NCBI GenBank assembly: GCA_002293065.1
Contig: DBCN01000048.1
Coordinates: forward strand, 1-8,250
DNA from: Opitutia bacterium UBA957
GTDB lineage: Bacteria > Verrucomicrobiota > Verrucomicrobiia > Opitutales > UBA953
Direction of reading: 5' to 3'
DNA length: 8,250 nt
Both the position numbers and the translations under genes were made by a program. Under the pieces are notes generated by a model that did not search any database, was not told where the DNA came from, and saw only the letters and a list, made by a program, of their open reading frames with translations. Below, one piece after another: positions 1-6,576 of the stretch; position 1 is the stretch's first letter, and each line of letters starts with the position of its first letter.

Positions 1-728
1 CGGAAGCGCTTGGTGCCCCAGACGTGCGCGAGCGAATTGATGCAGGCGGTGCCGTGGAAAAGGACGACGGTCGAGATGATGCCCCAGACCAGGAGCTGCG
101 GGCCGTTGGTGTCGTAACCGTTGGCGCCGAGCCATGCGCCGACGCCATACAACCCGCCCGCCGCCAGCAGCGGGATGAGGACGTCAAAGCGGTTGAGGAA
201 GACGAGTTCGGGGTACTTCGCGAGATCGTTGATCTTCGAGTAGTCGGTCGGGAAATTGCGCTTGGCGGTGATCCAGCCCACATGCGACCACCAGAATCCA
301 TCGACGACCGGCGAGTGCTTGTCGTCTTCTTCGTCCGAATGTTTGTGGTGGTGGCGGTGCGTGCAGGCCCACCAGAGCGCCCCGCGTTGCACCGCCAGGG
401 CGGTCCAGACGGCCATGATGAACTGGAAGGCGCGGGATGTGGAGTAGGTCTTGTGGGAGAAGTAACGGTGCAGGAAGCCCGTGATCGCGAACATGCGGAA
501 GAAGTAGAATCCCACCGCGGACCAGACGGCGATGGGGCTGACCCCGACCCAGATCACGGCGAAGCACGCGAGGTGCAGGAGGATGAAAGGAATCGAGCGA
601 AGCCAATCGACCTTCTTCGGGCCGCTTTGCAGCGTCTCGACCCCTTCGGGGATGTAGTCCGCGTCGAACCAACGGATCAGGGAGCGGAAAAAGCCGCTTT
701 TGACGGGTCTAATGGGTTCGGCGGACAT
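1..728 (-). CDS. Membrane fatty-acid (acyl-CoA type) desaturase, 3' end cut off by window edge
   Basis: Partial gene; 242 codons read leftward from an ATG at 728-726 without a stop before the window edge. The product is a membrane di-iron desaturase of the stearoyl-CoA/delta-9 family, which inserts a double bond into saturated fatty acyl chains using O2 and reduced electron carriers at the cytoplasmic membrane. The first histidine box is HRYFSH at residues 87-92 and the second is HRHHH at 124-128, followed by SD as is usual in this family. An internal NSLAH element is at 231-235. Hydrophobic stretches lie at about 46-82, 101-117, 182-200 and 210-226. The third histidine box (HxxHH) would lie beyond the window. 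GGAGG occurs 18 nt before the ATG, too far for a normal ribosome site, and no closer in-frame start exists. The gene diverges from the sigma factor gene across a 124 bp gap. Acyl-CoA versus acyl-lipid specificity cannot be decided here. Confidence 0.93.
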   Translation of the reverse strand, partial: MSAEPIRPVKSGFFRSLIRWFDADYIPEGVETLQSGPKKVDWLRSIPFILLHLACFAVIWVGVSPIAVWSAVGFYFFRMFAITGFLHRYFSHKTYSTSRAFQFIMAVWTALAVQRGALWWACTHRHHHKHSDEEDDKHSPVVDGFWWSHVGWITAKRNFPTDYSKINDLAKYPELVFLNRFDVLIPLLAAGGLYGVGAWLGANGYDTNGPQLLVWGIISTVVLFHGTACINSLAHVWGTKRF

Positions 729-769
729 CTGGGGCGAGTAAGTGAGCCTCCAAGCCTTTCGCAACTGCT

Positions 770-797
770 TTGACCATTTTAGGCGTGGGGGCATACT
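770..797 (+). promoter_or_regulatory. Candidate sigma-70-type promoter for the ECF sigma factor unit
   Basis: TTGACC at 770-775 (5 of 6 matches to the -35 consensus) is followed after 16 bases by CATACT at 792-797 (4 of 6 matches to -10). Transcription would begin near 804 and give a leader of about 49 nt before the ATG at 853. It lies in the 124 bp gap shared with the divergent desaturase gene. This is a pattern match by eye; ECF units are often also autoregulated, and no second promoter was identified. Confidence 0.35.
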
Positions 798-852
798 GGG
801 GCCAGTGGGTAGACAAAACCGCCTCCCGTTGTCGCTCCTCCTATAGTCACCC

Positions 853-1356
853 ATGAACGATGCCCACGCCGAGCAAGACTGGCGGGCCTGGTTCGCCGAA
901 CACGGCGCCCGGCTCCGGTTGATCGCACGCCAGTGGACCCGCTCGGACGCCGATGCCGACGATGTCCTCCAGGAGGCATTTGTACGCTTTTGGAAACATC
1001 AACGTCACCTGCCCGGCAATCCCAACGCCCTGGTCGTGACCTCCATCCGCCGGGCCGCCTTGGACCTCCACCGCCGGACGGATCGCCGCACCCTCCGTGA
1101 GCAGGTCGTATCCGTGGACGCGGCGGCGGTGGCGGACTTCGAGCCCGAGGCCGATCCGCGCCTCCAGGCTTTGGCGCGCTCCCTCCCGTCGCTGTCGGCG
1201 GAACAACGCGAAGTCGTCGTGCTGAAAGTTTGGGGCGACCTCACTTTCGAGCAGATCGGCGCCCAACTGGAGATTTCCCCCAACACCGCCGCCTCCCGGT
1301 GGCGCTATGCCATGGAGGCGCTCCGTCGCCTCGTGACCGCCCGCACTTATGAATAA
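853..1356 (+). CDS. ECF-family RNA polymerase sigma factor
   Basis: A 167-residue extracytoplasmic-function sigma factor, which redirects RNA polymerase to a small regulon. Sigma region 2 spans about residues 14-78, with the typical acidic/aromatic helix DADDVLQEAFVRFWKH at 34-49. Region 4 spans about 109-160, with LSAEQREVVVLKVWGDLT leading into the helix-turn-helix (about 130-156). There is no region 3 and no long C-terminal extension, and the length is normal for a minimal ECF factor. The start ATG fits the expected N-terminus but has no Shine-Dalgarno sequence. The last 8 bases overlap the start of the next gene, a membrane protein, which is the usual place for an anti-sigma factor. The ECF subgroup cannot be assigned by eye; the SAEQREVVVLKVWGDLTFEQIG style resembles factors common in planctomycetes and verrucomicrobia. 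The family assignment is secure; the regulon and signal are unknown. Confidence 0.93.
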   Translation: MNDAHAEQDWRAWFAEHGARLRLIARQWTRSDADADDVLQEAFVRFWKHQRHLPGNPNALVVTSIRRAALDLHRRTDRRTLREQVVSVDAAAVADFEPEADPRLQALARSLPSLSAEQREVVVLKVWGDLTFEQIGAQLEISPNTAASRWRYAMEALRRLVTARTYE

Positions 1357-1774
1357 CGAAGATCAAGACATCGAATCCGCCTTGCGCAGCTTGCGTCCCC
1401 GCCCGCCGGGTCCGGGGGTGGTGAGCGCCATCGGCCGCGACCTGGATGCCCCGGTCGCCGCGGCCTCGCCCCGCGGGGTCATCCTGCGCTGGTCGGCGGG
1501 CCTCTCGGCCGCCGCGGCCTGCCTGCTGGGGTTCTTTCTCTTCGGCCGTCCGCCCGTGACGGCCGAACCCGAGTATCAACTCGTCCGCGCCGAACAGCCT
1601 CCGGCTTCGGTCGACGTTTTCGCGCCCGTCCGGTTGGAAGATGGCTCCTTTGCCCGTCCCGTCCGGGTCCGCTGGAGCAATGAGACGCAATGGGAGGACC
1701 GCCGCACCAACACCCGCCTCATCCATTACTCCCCCAGCGAGCAGTTCGGGCTCATCCCCATGGAAACTTATTGA
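1349..1774 (+). CDS. Single-span membrane protein, probable anti-sigma partner of the preceding ECF factor
   Basis: A 141-residue protein whose ATG lies inside the end of the sigma factor gene (8 bp overlap), implying coupled translation. It has a short polar N-terminal part (1-43, presumably cytoplasmic), one hydrophobic span at about 44-65, and an approximately 75-residue C-terminal part presumably outside the membrane. That part ends in a Trp/Arg-rich segment (RVRWSNETQWEDRRTN) and a C-terminal IPMETY. Position and topology fit a membrane-bound regulator of the sigma factor. However, the N-terminus has no HxxxCxxC zinc anti-sigma motif, and at 43 residues it is short for a canonical anti-sigma domain. 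The anti-sigma role is therefore an inference from context and not from a recognised domain. The next gene, for a secreted PDZ protein, begins 43 bp downstream. Confidence 0.75.
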   Translation: MNNEDQDIESALRSLRPRPPGPGVVSAIGRDLDAPVAAASPRGVILRWSAGLSAAAACLLGFFLFGRPPVTAEPEYQLVRAEQPPASVDVFAPVRLEDGSFARPVRVRWSNETQWEDRRTNTRLIHYSPSEQFGLIPMETY

Positions 1775-1797
1775 ACAAATCCACCGAACCTCTCCGC

Positions 1798-1812
1798 TTA
1801 TTATTTATATTA
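1798..1812 (+). promoter_or_regulatory. AT-rich box directly before the PDZ gene, possible -10 element
   Basis: Fifteen bases here are all A or T except for the final C, within an otherwise GC-rich window. They include TATATT (1806-1811), which resembles a -10 element, but no good -35 sits at the right distance; the nearest TTGAAC, at 1771-1776, is too far away. If used, transcription would start at or next to the ATG at 1818, giving a nearly leaderless message. Alternatively, the box simply keeps the initiation region unstructured for ribosome entry. Confidence 0.3.
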
Positions 1813-1817
1813 CAGCC

Positions 1818-2918
1818 ATGAACTCCCTGCACCAGATTCCGCTGCACATGCTCCTGCTGGCCGGCCTTGTCGGTCCCTTGGCGGCCCAAGATAAGGCCGC
1901 TCCGGTGGCGCCCCCCGCGCCTTCGCCGGCCGCCAAGGCCGCCCTCGTCCCGCAGGCCTACATCGGTTTGTACGTGAATTCCCTGACCGAAGAACTCCGC
2001 GGCAAGTCCGGGGTGACCATGCCCGACGGTGTCGGCGTCAATGTCATCATCGTCGACCCCAAGGGTCCTGCCGCGGGCAAGGTTGAGGTCGGGGATATCC
2101 TCACGCGCCTCGATGATCAGGTGCTGGTGACGCCCGACCAGTTCCGCGCCTTGGTCCGCATGCGCAAACCCGGCGATAAGCTGAAGCTGGTCGCCATCCG
2201 CGAGGCCGCCGTTCAGACGATCGAAATTGAACTGACGGAAAAAGCGGTGATCGAGCGCAGCCCGCCGACGGCGCGCTCCGCGGGCGCTGCGCCGACCATC
2301 ATCTCGCCGGGTCCCGGTGGGGCCAACCCGATGCGCATCACGGTGAATGGTCAGCAGATCGACCTCGGTAGCCTACCCGCGGGCAACGGCACCGTCACGC
2401 AAGTAGGCCCAGGCCATGTCGTCATCATCGGGCCCAACCAAGGCTTGCCGCCGGAGGTGCTGAAGCAGCTCGAGGAAATGCGTGCGCGCGGCCTGCCCAT
2501 TCCGCCGATCGGTCCGCAAGGCCTGGCCCTCGGTGCCTCGGTGCCCGACCAAGCGCCCAATGCCCAAGGGGGGACGGTGCAGCAGCGTTCGCAGACCTTC
2601 AGCTTCAGCCTGGGCGGTCTGGGCGCGAGGAGTTCCTCCAGCTCGGTGGCTTCCGATGCCCAAGGCACCGTCTCGCTGGAAGCGAAGGACGGCAAGAAGC
2701 ACGCCATCATCAAGGACGCCGATGGCAACGTGACCTTTGAGGGAGAGGTGACCACGGATGAGCAGCGCGCCAAGATCCCGGCCGCCGCCCGCGACCGACT
2801 CAAGTTGGTCGAAGGTTCCTCCTTCTCGATCCAGGGGCAGAAGTCCGGTAAGAAAGCCGACGGTGCCCCGGAACCCGAAGCGCCGAAGAAGAAGCGCGAC
2901 CCGAAGCAAGGCGCCTAA
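1818..2918 (+). CDS. Secreted PDZ-domain protein of unknown function
   Basis: A 366-residue protein. The reading frame is open further upstream into the previous gene, but the ATG at 1818 is chosen because it directly begins a signal peptide: hydrophobic core MLLLAGLVGPLAAQ at 11-24, cleavage probably near A23-Q24, with an unusually uncharged N-terminus. An Ala/Pro linker (about 25-45) precedes one PDZ domain at about 48-141, with a GVGVNVIIVDPKGPAAG strand region and a GDILTRLDD loop. A Gly/Pro-rich middle part follows. A second, beta-rich-looking segment (SLEAKDGKKHAIIKDADGNV and onward, about 281-335) includes TFEGEVTT. The tail is Lys/Pro-rich. No protease catalytic domain is visible, so this is not a DegP/DegS- or RseP-type enzyme. 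It lies 43 bp after the probable anti-sigma gene and may act with it outside the membrane. It ends 19 bp before a strong terminator. Confidence 0.88.
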   Translation: MNSLHQIPLHMLLLAGLVGPLAAQDKAAPVAPPAPSPAAKAALVPQAYIGLYVNSLTEELRGKSGVTMPDGVGVNVIIVDPKGPAAGKVEVGDILTRLDDQVLVTPDQFRALVRMRKPGDKLKLVAIREAAVQTIEIELTEKAVIERSPPTARSAGAAPTIISPGPGGANPMRITVNGQQIDLGSLPAGNGTVTQVGPGHVVIIGPNQGLPPEVLKQLEEMRARGLPIPPIGPQGLALGASVPDQAPNAQGGTVQQRSQTFSFSLGGLGARSSSSSVASDAQGTVSLEAKDGKKHAIIKDADGNVTFEGEVTTDEQRAKIPAAARDRLKLVEGSSFSIQGQKSGKKADGAPEPEAPKKKRDPKQGA

Positions 2919-2937
2919 GCGCTGGGTGCCAGCAACG

Positions 2938-2970
2938 AAGAGGCCTCCCGCGTGGGAGGCCTCTTTATTT
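2938..2970 (+). terminator. Rho-independent terminator between convergent genes
   Basis: A perfect 12 bp stem, AAGAGGCCTCCC (2938-2949) with its complement at 2954-2965, encloses a GCGT loop and is followed by TTATTT on the + strand. It ends the sigma/PDZ unit 19 bp after the stop codon. The convergent YHYH gene ends at 2979, so the same hairpin can form in its transcript too, although there it is followed only by TTCGTT, a poor T-tract. Confidence 0.88.
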
Positions 2971-2978
2971 GTGGTGGC

Positions 2979-4106
2979 TTACTTTTTCGCCGCGGGCTCA
3001 GCTGGGGTGGCTGGCGTAGTGCCAGGAGGCGGGCCATCGAGGGGCGGAGGTCCACCGAAGCCACCCTTGCCTTGGCCGGGACCGCCCTTGCCTGGACCCC
3101 CCTTACCTTGGCCGGGGCCTGCCTTGCCCTTGCCGCCCTTGCCGGGACCGCCTGCTTGGCCGCCGAGGTTGGAGTGCGCGTCGAGGTTCTGTTTGCTGAA
3201 GGAGGGGTCCGCCGAGCCCTTATGCTTGCGCGGGATGAAGGGGTAGTCCTCGGTCAGCACATAGTAGTAGGTGCCCTTGGGGAATTCCGGGGTGACGCCC
3301 GTCCGCCCGCCGAATTCATCGAGGTCGCCCAAGCCGGCCACATATTCGAAGTCGAGGCCGAAGGAGCCGTCGGGCTTGCCCGTCGGGGTGGTCTTCCCGT
3401 CGCCGCCGCGGTCCGTGGTCTTGAGGCGGTAGCTGCTCTGCATGTTCTTGAGCGGGCTCTTGGGGTCGTCCGCGTTCGTGTAGGCGTAGATTGCGTACAC
3501 GGGGTAGCCATCGGCGGCCCAACCGACGTGGGTCATCTTCTTTTCACCGCCGGAAAGGCGCTCCAGGAGCAGGGTGGGGATACCGTGGTAGTGATAGGCG
3601 CCATTCGGCTGCACGTGGCCGTGATTTTCGTCGAGACCGAGGCCCGACCTGATTTTCGGCGTGGTCCCCATGGTTTTGTTGCTGCTCAGGGCTTCGTAGT
3701 GCCAAGGGCTGCTGCGCTCACCGTCGTTATAGACCTCGGCGGTGCCCGGGTCGAAGACCACGCCGTTCAGGGCGACGCCCCAAGCCGACATCATCCGACC
3801 GGAGGCCCCCGCCTTGGAGGGTTGCGGGTTGGCCGGGACTTCGAGGCGATACTTCTGCTCCGAGATGGGGTTGGGGTTGCCGCGGTTCGGGAACTTGGAG
3901 ACCTTGTGGTCGGGGATGCCGTTGGACTCGATGATGCGCTTGTCGCCTTTGACGGTGATGGTGACCTTGTTTTGGGCCGGCGGTTCATTGTCGGCCTTGA
4001 TCAAGGCTGGCCCGGTTGCCCGCGTTTCGGTTGCCTTGGTTTCGGCGCCATAGCTGGCGGCACTGCCAAGCAGCAGGCAGAGCGTGAGGTTGCGGAGGGA
4101 GTGCAC
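2979..4106 (-). CDS. Secreted YHYH-domain protein with Gly/Pro/Lys repeat tail
   Basis: A 375-residue protein read from a GTG at 4106-4104. The start is supported by a signal peptide beginning at once (LTLCLLLGSAASYGA, cleavage near A21) and by no better upstream start. The body, about 45-295, matches the YHYH-domain family: NHGHVQPNGAYHYHG at 161-175 holds the name-giving motif, with GWAADGYPVYAIYAY at 195-209, a DLDEFGGRTGVTPEFP segment at 261-276 and YPFIPR at 288-293. The several His, Trp and Tyr residues could form a metal or ligand site, but no biochemical function is established for the family to my knowledge. Residues about 315-375 form a low-complexity tail made of GPGKGG- and GPGQGKGG-like units, then a Pro-rich end. 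The gene converges with the PDZ gene and diverges from the DUF420 gene. Family call strong; role unknown. Confidence 0.9.
   Translation of the reverse strand: MHSLRNLTLCLLLGSAASYGAETKATETRATGPALIKADNEPPAQNKVTITVKGDKRIIESNGIPDHKVSKFPNRGNPNPISEQKYRLEVPANPQPSKAGASGRMMSAWGVALNGVVFDPGTAEVYNDGERSSPWHYEALSSNKTMGTTPKIRSGLGLDENHGHVQPNGAYHYHGIPTLLLERLSGGEKKMTHVGWAADGYPVYAIYAYTNADDPKSPLKNMQSSYRLKTTDRGGDGKTTPTGKPDGSFGLDFEYVAGLGDLDEFGGRTGVTPEFPKGTYYYVLTEDYPFIPRKHKGSADPSFSKQNLDAHSNLGGQAGGPGKGGKGKAGPGQGKGGPGKGGPGQGKGGFGGPPPLDGPPPGTTPATPAEPAAKK
3048..3161 (-). repeat. In-gene short tandem repeats encoding Gly/Pro/Lys/Gln units
   Basis: Imperfect repeats of roughly 9-18 bases inside the 3' part of the YHYH gene encode GPGKGGKGKAGPGQGKGGPG (316-335 or so) and similar units up to residue about 353. 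On the + strand they are seen as recurrent CCTTGGCCGGG and CCCTTGCC blocks. Such tracts can change length by slippage in multiples of three without breaking the frame. The segment is basic and probably disordered. Confidence 0.7.
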
Positions 4107-4123
4107 GGGAGGTTTAGGGGAAT

Positions 4124-4129
4124 AATGAT
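4124..4129 (-). promoter_or_regulatory. Candidate -10 box for the YHYH gene
   Basis: On the minus strand TATCAT (5 of 6 matches to the -10 consensus) lies 17 bases before the GTG start. The best -35 nearby is TTGGCT at a short 15-base spacing, so support is modest. The leader would be only about 10-12 nt and has no Shine-Dalgarno sequence; it contains CCTCCC instead. Confidence 0.35.
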
Positions 4130-4217
4130 ACAGGATGGGGGCTTAAGCCAAGATTAAGCCCGCTTTGAAGGCTGGGAGGTTGCGTTTTGCCCCTAAAACC
4201 GTCTTTTCCCATGTAGT

Positions 4218-4697
4218 ATGGCTTCCACCACCGAAATCCTCTCCCGCTCCGTCGCCGGGATGAATGCCCTCGCCACGGTCTTTCTCGTCATCGGCATCCT
4301 GCGCATCAAGGCGGGCGATCGCATCGGCCATGGTAAGGCCATGGGGGCGGCGGTGCTCACCTCGGCCCTTTTCCTGGCTCTCTACTTGGCCTCCAAGGTC
4401 CACCTCTGGGTCGCCGTCGGTCAGACCAACATCATCTACCGTGAAGGCGTCGGGATGACTTGGGACAAGGCCCTGTACTACCTGATCCTCTTCCCGCACA
4501 TCGCCCTCGCGATCCTGGTGACGCCTTTCATCCTATGGACGGTCAAGCTCGCCAAGGACGAACGCTTCGAGGAGCACAAGCGCTTTGCCCGATGGGTGTT
4601 CCCCGTCTGGCTCTATGTCTCGGTGACGGGAGTCTTGGTCTGGGCCTTCATGGAGTTCAGCGGCTCGCTGGCGGCGGTGGTCGCGAAGGCCCCCTGA
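4218..4697 (+). CDS. DUF420 membrane protein (CtaM/YozB-like), possible cytochrome oxidase assembly factor
   Basis: A 159-residue protein with four membrane spans at about 11-30, 41-64, 86-108 and 127-146. It shows the hallmarks of the DUF420 family: GHGKAMGAA after the first span (His38), a His in the second span region (His62), LFPHIALAIL with His94, and EEHKRFARWVFPVWLYVSVTG (His120 through the last span). The spaced histidines in or near membrane spans suggest metal or heme contact. The Bacillus and Staphylococcus relatives (CtaM/YozB) are known to be needed for function of aa3/caa3-type terminal oxidases, and the same role is inferred here with caution. No cytochrome oxidase subunit gene is in the window, so context does not confirm it. 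The ATG lacks a Shine-Dalgarno sequence and is preceded by an ATGTAG start-stop at 4211-4216. The upstream YHYH gene is divergent. Confidence 0.87.
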   Translation: MASTTEILSRSVAGMNALATVFLVIGILRIKAGDRIGHGKAMGAAVLTSALFLALYLASKVHLWVAVGQTNIIYREGVGMTWDKALYYLILFPHIALAILVTPFILWTVKLAKDERFEEHKRFARWVFPVWLYVSVTGVLVWAFMEFSGSLAAVVAKAP

Positions 4698-4752
4698 GCG
4701 AGATTTTCCCCTCGCCCGCCGCGGGCAGACGGGTTTGACTGCGCCCACGTTT

Positions 4753-5118
4753 ATGGAGAGCCCGGAGCGCACCGCCAACCCTCAGACCGAGAAGCTCATC
4801 CTTTGGACCTGCTTCCTGTTGTTCTGCACCGTGCTTGGTTTGGTCTACTCGACGTATCAAGATGAGGAGGAGCGCCTCGCTTCCATGCGTCTGAACGAGA
4901 AGGCGAAGGAAGATACTTTCAATGCCATCGAGCGTCAGCGCGAGCAGACGGCCCGTTACATCGACCGCTTCACCCGCGATCCGGAATTCGTCCGCGATCA
5001 GGCGCGCGAACGCCTCGGTGTGGCTGAGCCGGGCGAAGTGGTGATCCGTTTGGATGGTGGCGCGGCCTTGGCGCAACCCGCCCCGGCCCCGCAGCCGAAG
5101 CCCGCCAGCCAGCGCTGA
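4753..5118 (+). CDS. FtsB/DivIC-like septum formation initiator protein
   Basis: A 121-residue bitopic membrane protein. It has a short cytoplasmic N-terminus, a membrane span at about 14-33 (KLILWTCFLLFCTVLGLVYS region), a charged coiled-coil-like helix at about 36-72 (DEEERLASMRLNEKAKED), then DPEFVRDQARERLGVAEPGE at 76-95, the typical C-terminal motif of FtsB/DivIC proteins. A Pro/Ala/Gln tail closes the protein. Family members bind FtsL and FtsQ and help activate septal cell-wall synthesis by FtsW/FtsI. The ATG at 4753 is chosen; a TTG at 4735 is in frame and would add six residues (MTAPTF), and neither has a ribosome site. In many genomes this gene lies by eno or other essential genes; here it precedes argH by 45 bp, in the same direction. 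FtsB versus DivIC versus an FtsL-like protein cannot be settled by eye. Confidence 0.85.
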   Translation: MESPERTANPQTEKLILWTCFLLFCTVLGLVYSTYQDEEERLASMRLNEKAKEDTFNAIERQREQTARYIDRFTRDPEFVRDQARERLGVAEPGEVVIRLDGGAALAQPAPAPQPKPASQR

Positions 5119-5163
5119 GCATCCTTGCTTGCCTGCAGGCCCCGGCAGGGGCATTCCTAGTTC

Positions 5164-6570
5164 ATGTCCGCACGTAAGAAGGCACAAGCGACTTGGGGCG
5201 GCCGGTTCAGCGCCGGTCCCGCCGAATTGATGCTCCGTTTCGGCGAATCGGTCTCGTTCGATCGCCGTCTCTGGGCGCAAGATATCCGTGGTTCCAAGGC
5301 CCACGCCACCATGCTGTCCAAGGTCGGCATCCTGACGGCCCGCGAATGCGCCGCCATCGTCAAGGGCCTCGACGGCATCGCCCGGGAAATCGCCGCCGGC
5401 AAATTCGTCTGGAGCGAGGCGCTCGAGGACGTGCACATGAACATCGAAAGCGCGCTCACCAAGCGCGTCCCGGTCGCCGCCAAACTGCACACGGCGCGTT
5501 CGCGCAACGATCAAGTGGCCACCGACGTCCGTCTCTGGATCAAGGATCAAGCCGCCGCCGTCGATGCATCGCTCGTGGGCTTGCTCCGCGCGCTCGTCGA
5601 ACTCGCCGCCGCCAATGCCACGGTGATCCTGCCGGGTTACACGCACCTGCAGCGCGCCCAGCCCGTCTCCGCCGCCCATCACCTCTTGGCCTACGCCGAG
5701 ATGTTCGGCCGCGACCGCACGCGTTTCGCCGCCGCCGCCGCTTCGGCCAATTGGTGCCCGCTGGGTTCCGGCGCCATCGCCGGGACGACCCTGCCGATCC
5801 GCCGCGAACTCACCGCGAAACTCTTGGGCTTCGTCGACGCGAAGGGCCGTCCGCAAGTGACGACCAACTCCATGGATGCCGTCGCCGACCGCGATTCCGC
5901 CACGGAGTTCTGCTTCGCCGCCGCGCTCTGCGGCGTGCACCTCTCGCGCTTGGCCGAAGACCTGATCCTGTGGTCGACGGCTGAATTCGGCTTCGCGCGC
6001 ATGCCCGACGAGTTCTCGACGGGTTCGTCGCTGATGCCGCAGAAGCGCAACCCGGATTCGATGGAATTGCTCCGCGGCAAGGCCGCCCGCTTCCAGGCGT
6101 CGCTGACGCACCTGCTCACGTTGACCAAGGGCTTGCCGCTGACGTACAATCGCGACCTGCAGGACGACAAGCCGCCGCTCTTCGATGCGGCCGACCAGAT
6201 CCTGCTCTCGCTCGACGTCGCCGCCGCCACGTTGCGCGGGACGACCTTCAACCGCGCGCGTTGCCTCGCCGCGGCTTCGGATCCGGCCCTCCTGGCGACG
6301 GACCTCGCCGATTGGCTCGTCCGGAAGGGCATGCCTTTCCGCCACGCGCACCATGCCGTGGGGCGCCTCGTCGCGCTTGCCGAGAAGACCGCCGTACCGC
6401 TCGATAAACTTTCCGACGCGGCGGCGCTGACGGCTGATGCCGCCTTCACCAAGGGCTGGCGCGAGGTCTTCAGCCTGCAGCGGGGCTTCGCCGCCCGTGA
6501 AAACACGGGCATGCCCGGTCCCAAGGCGGTTGCCCGCGAGCTCGCCCGCTGGCGGAAGGCGCTCCGCTAA
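5164..6570 (+). CDS. argH: Argininosuccinate lyase
   Basis: A full-length 468-residue enzyme of the fumarase/aspartase superfamily. It splits argininosuccinate into arginine and fumarate, the last step of arginine synthesis, as a cytoplasmic homotetramer. The N-terminus has the expected WGGRF at 11-15 and a FDRRLWAQDIRGSKAHA segment at 32-48. EDVHMNIE is at 88-95 and HTARSRNDQVATD at 109-121, both substrate-binding regions. GYTHLQRAQP at 158-167 supplies the conserved Thr-His pair (160-161). The signature loop GSSLMPQKRNPDSMEL is at 287-302 and carries the catalytic serine and the conserved Lys. YNRDLQDDK at 328-336 is also typical. The C-terminal domain is complete. All key motifs are intact, so it should be active. 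The LysE-family gene follows after 6 bp and is almost certainly co-transcribed. No arginine repressor site was recognised upstream. Confidence 0.98.
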   Translation: MSARKKAQATWGGRFSAGPAELMLRFGESVSFDRRLWAQDIRGSKAHATMLSKVGILTARECAAIVKGLDGIAREIAAGKFVWSEALEDVHMNIESALTKRVPVAAKLHTARSRNDQVATDVRLWIKDQAAAVDASLVGLLRALVELAAANATVILPGYTHLQRAQPVSAAHHLLAYAEMFGRDRTRFAAAAASANWCPLGSGAIAGTTLPIRRELTAKLLGFVDAKGRPQVTTNSMDAVADRDSATEFCFAAALCGVHLSRLAEDLILWSTAEFGFARMPDEFSTGSSLMPQKRNPDSMELLRGKAARFQASLTHLLTLTKGLPLTYNRDLQDDKPPLFDAADQILLSLDVAAATLRGTTFNRARCLAAASDPALLATDLADWLVRKGMPFRHAHHAVGRLVALAEKTAVPLDKLSDAAALTADAAFTKGWREVFSLQRGFAARENTGMPGPKAVARELARWRKALR

Positions 6571-6576
6571 GGGTCG

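Noticed and set aside
24..773. 249-codon open frame on the + strand opposite the desaturase
   Set aside because: Composed of Arg/Asp/Val/Gly-rich sequence with no motif; the minus strand encodes the histidine-box desaturase.
1641..1817. Upstream extension of the PDZ reading frame
   Set aside because: It would overlap most of the end of the preceding membrane protein and place the signal peptide internally; the ATG at 1818 begins a clean signal peptide.
2952..4157. 401-codon open frame on the + strand opposite the YHYH gene
   Set aside because: The minus-strand YHYH protein has a signal peptide and family motifs; the + frame is a compositional shadow and starts inside the terminator.
5130..5153. 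Bulged hairpin in the gap before argH, considered as terminator or attenuator
   Set aside because: The stem is only 4+3 bp with a bulge and no T-tract follows; no leader peptide or riboswitch feature accompanies it.
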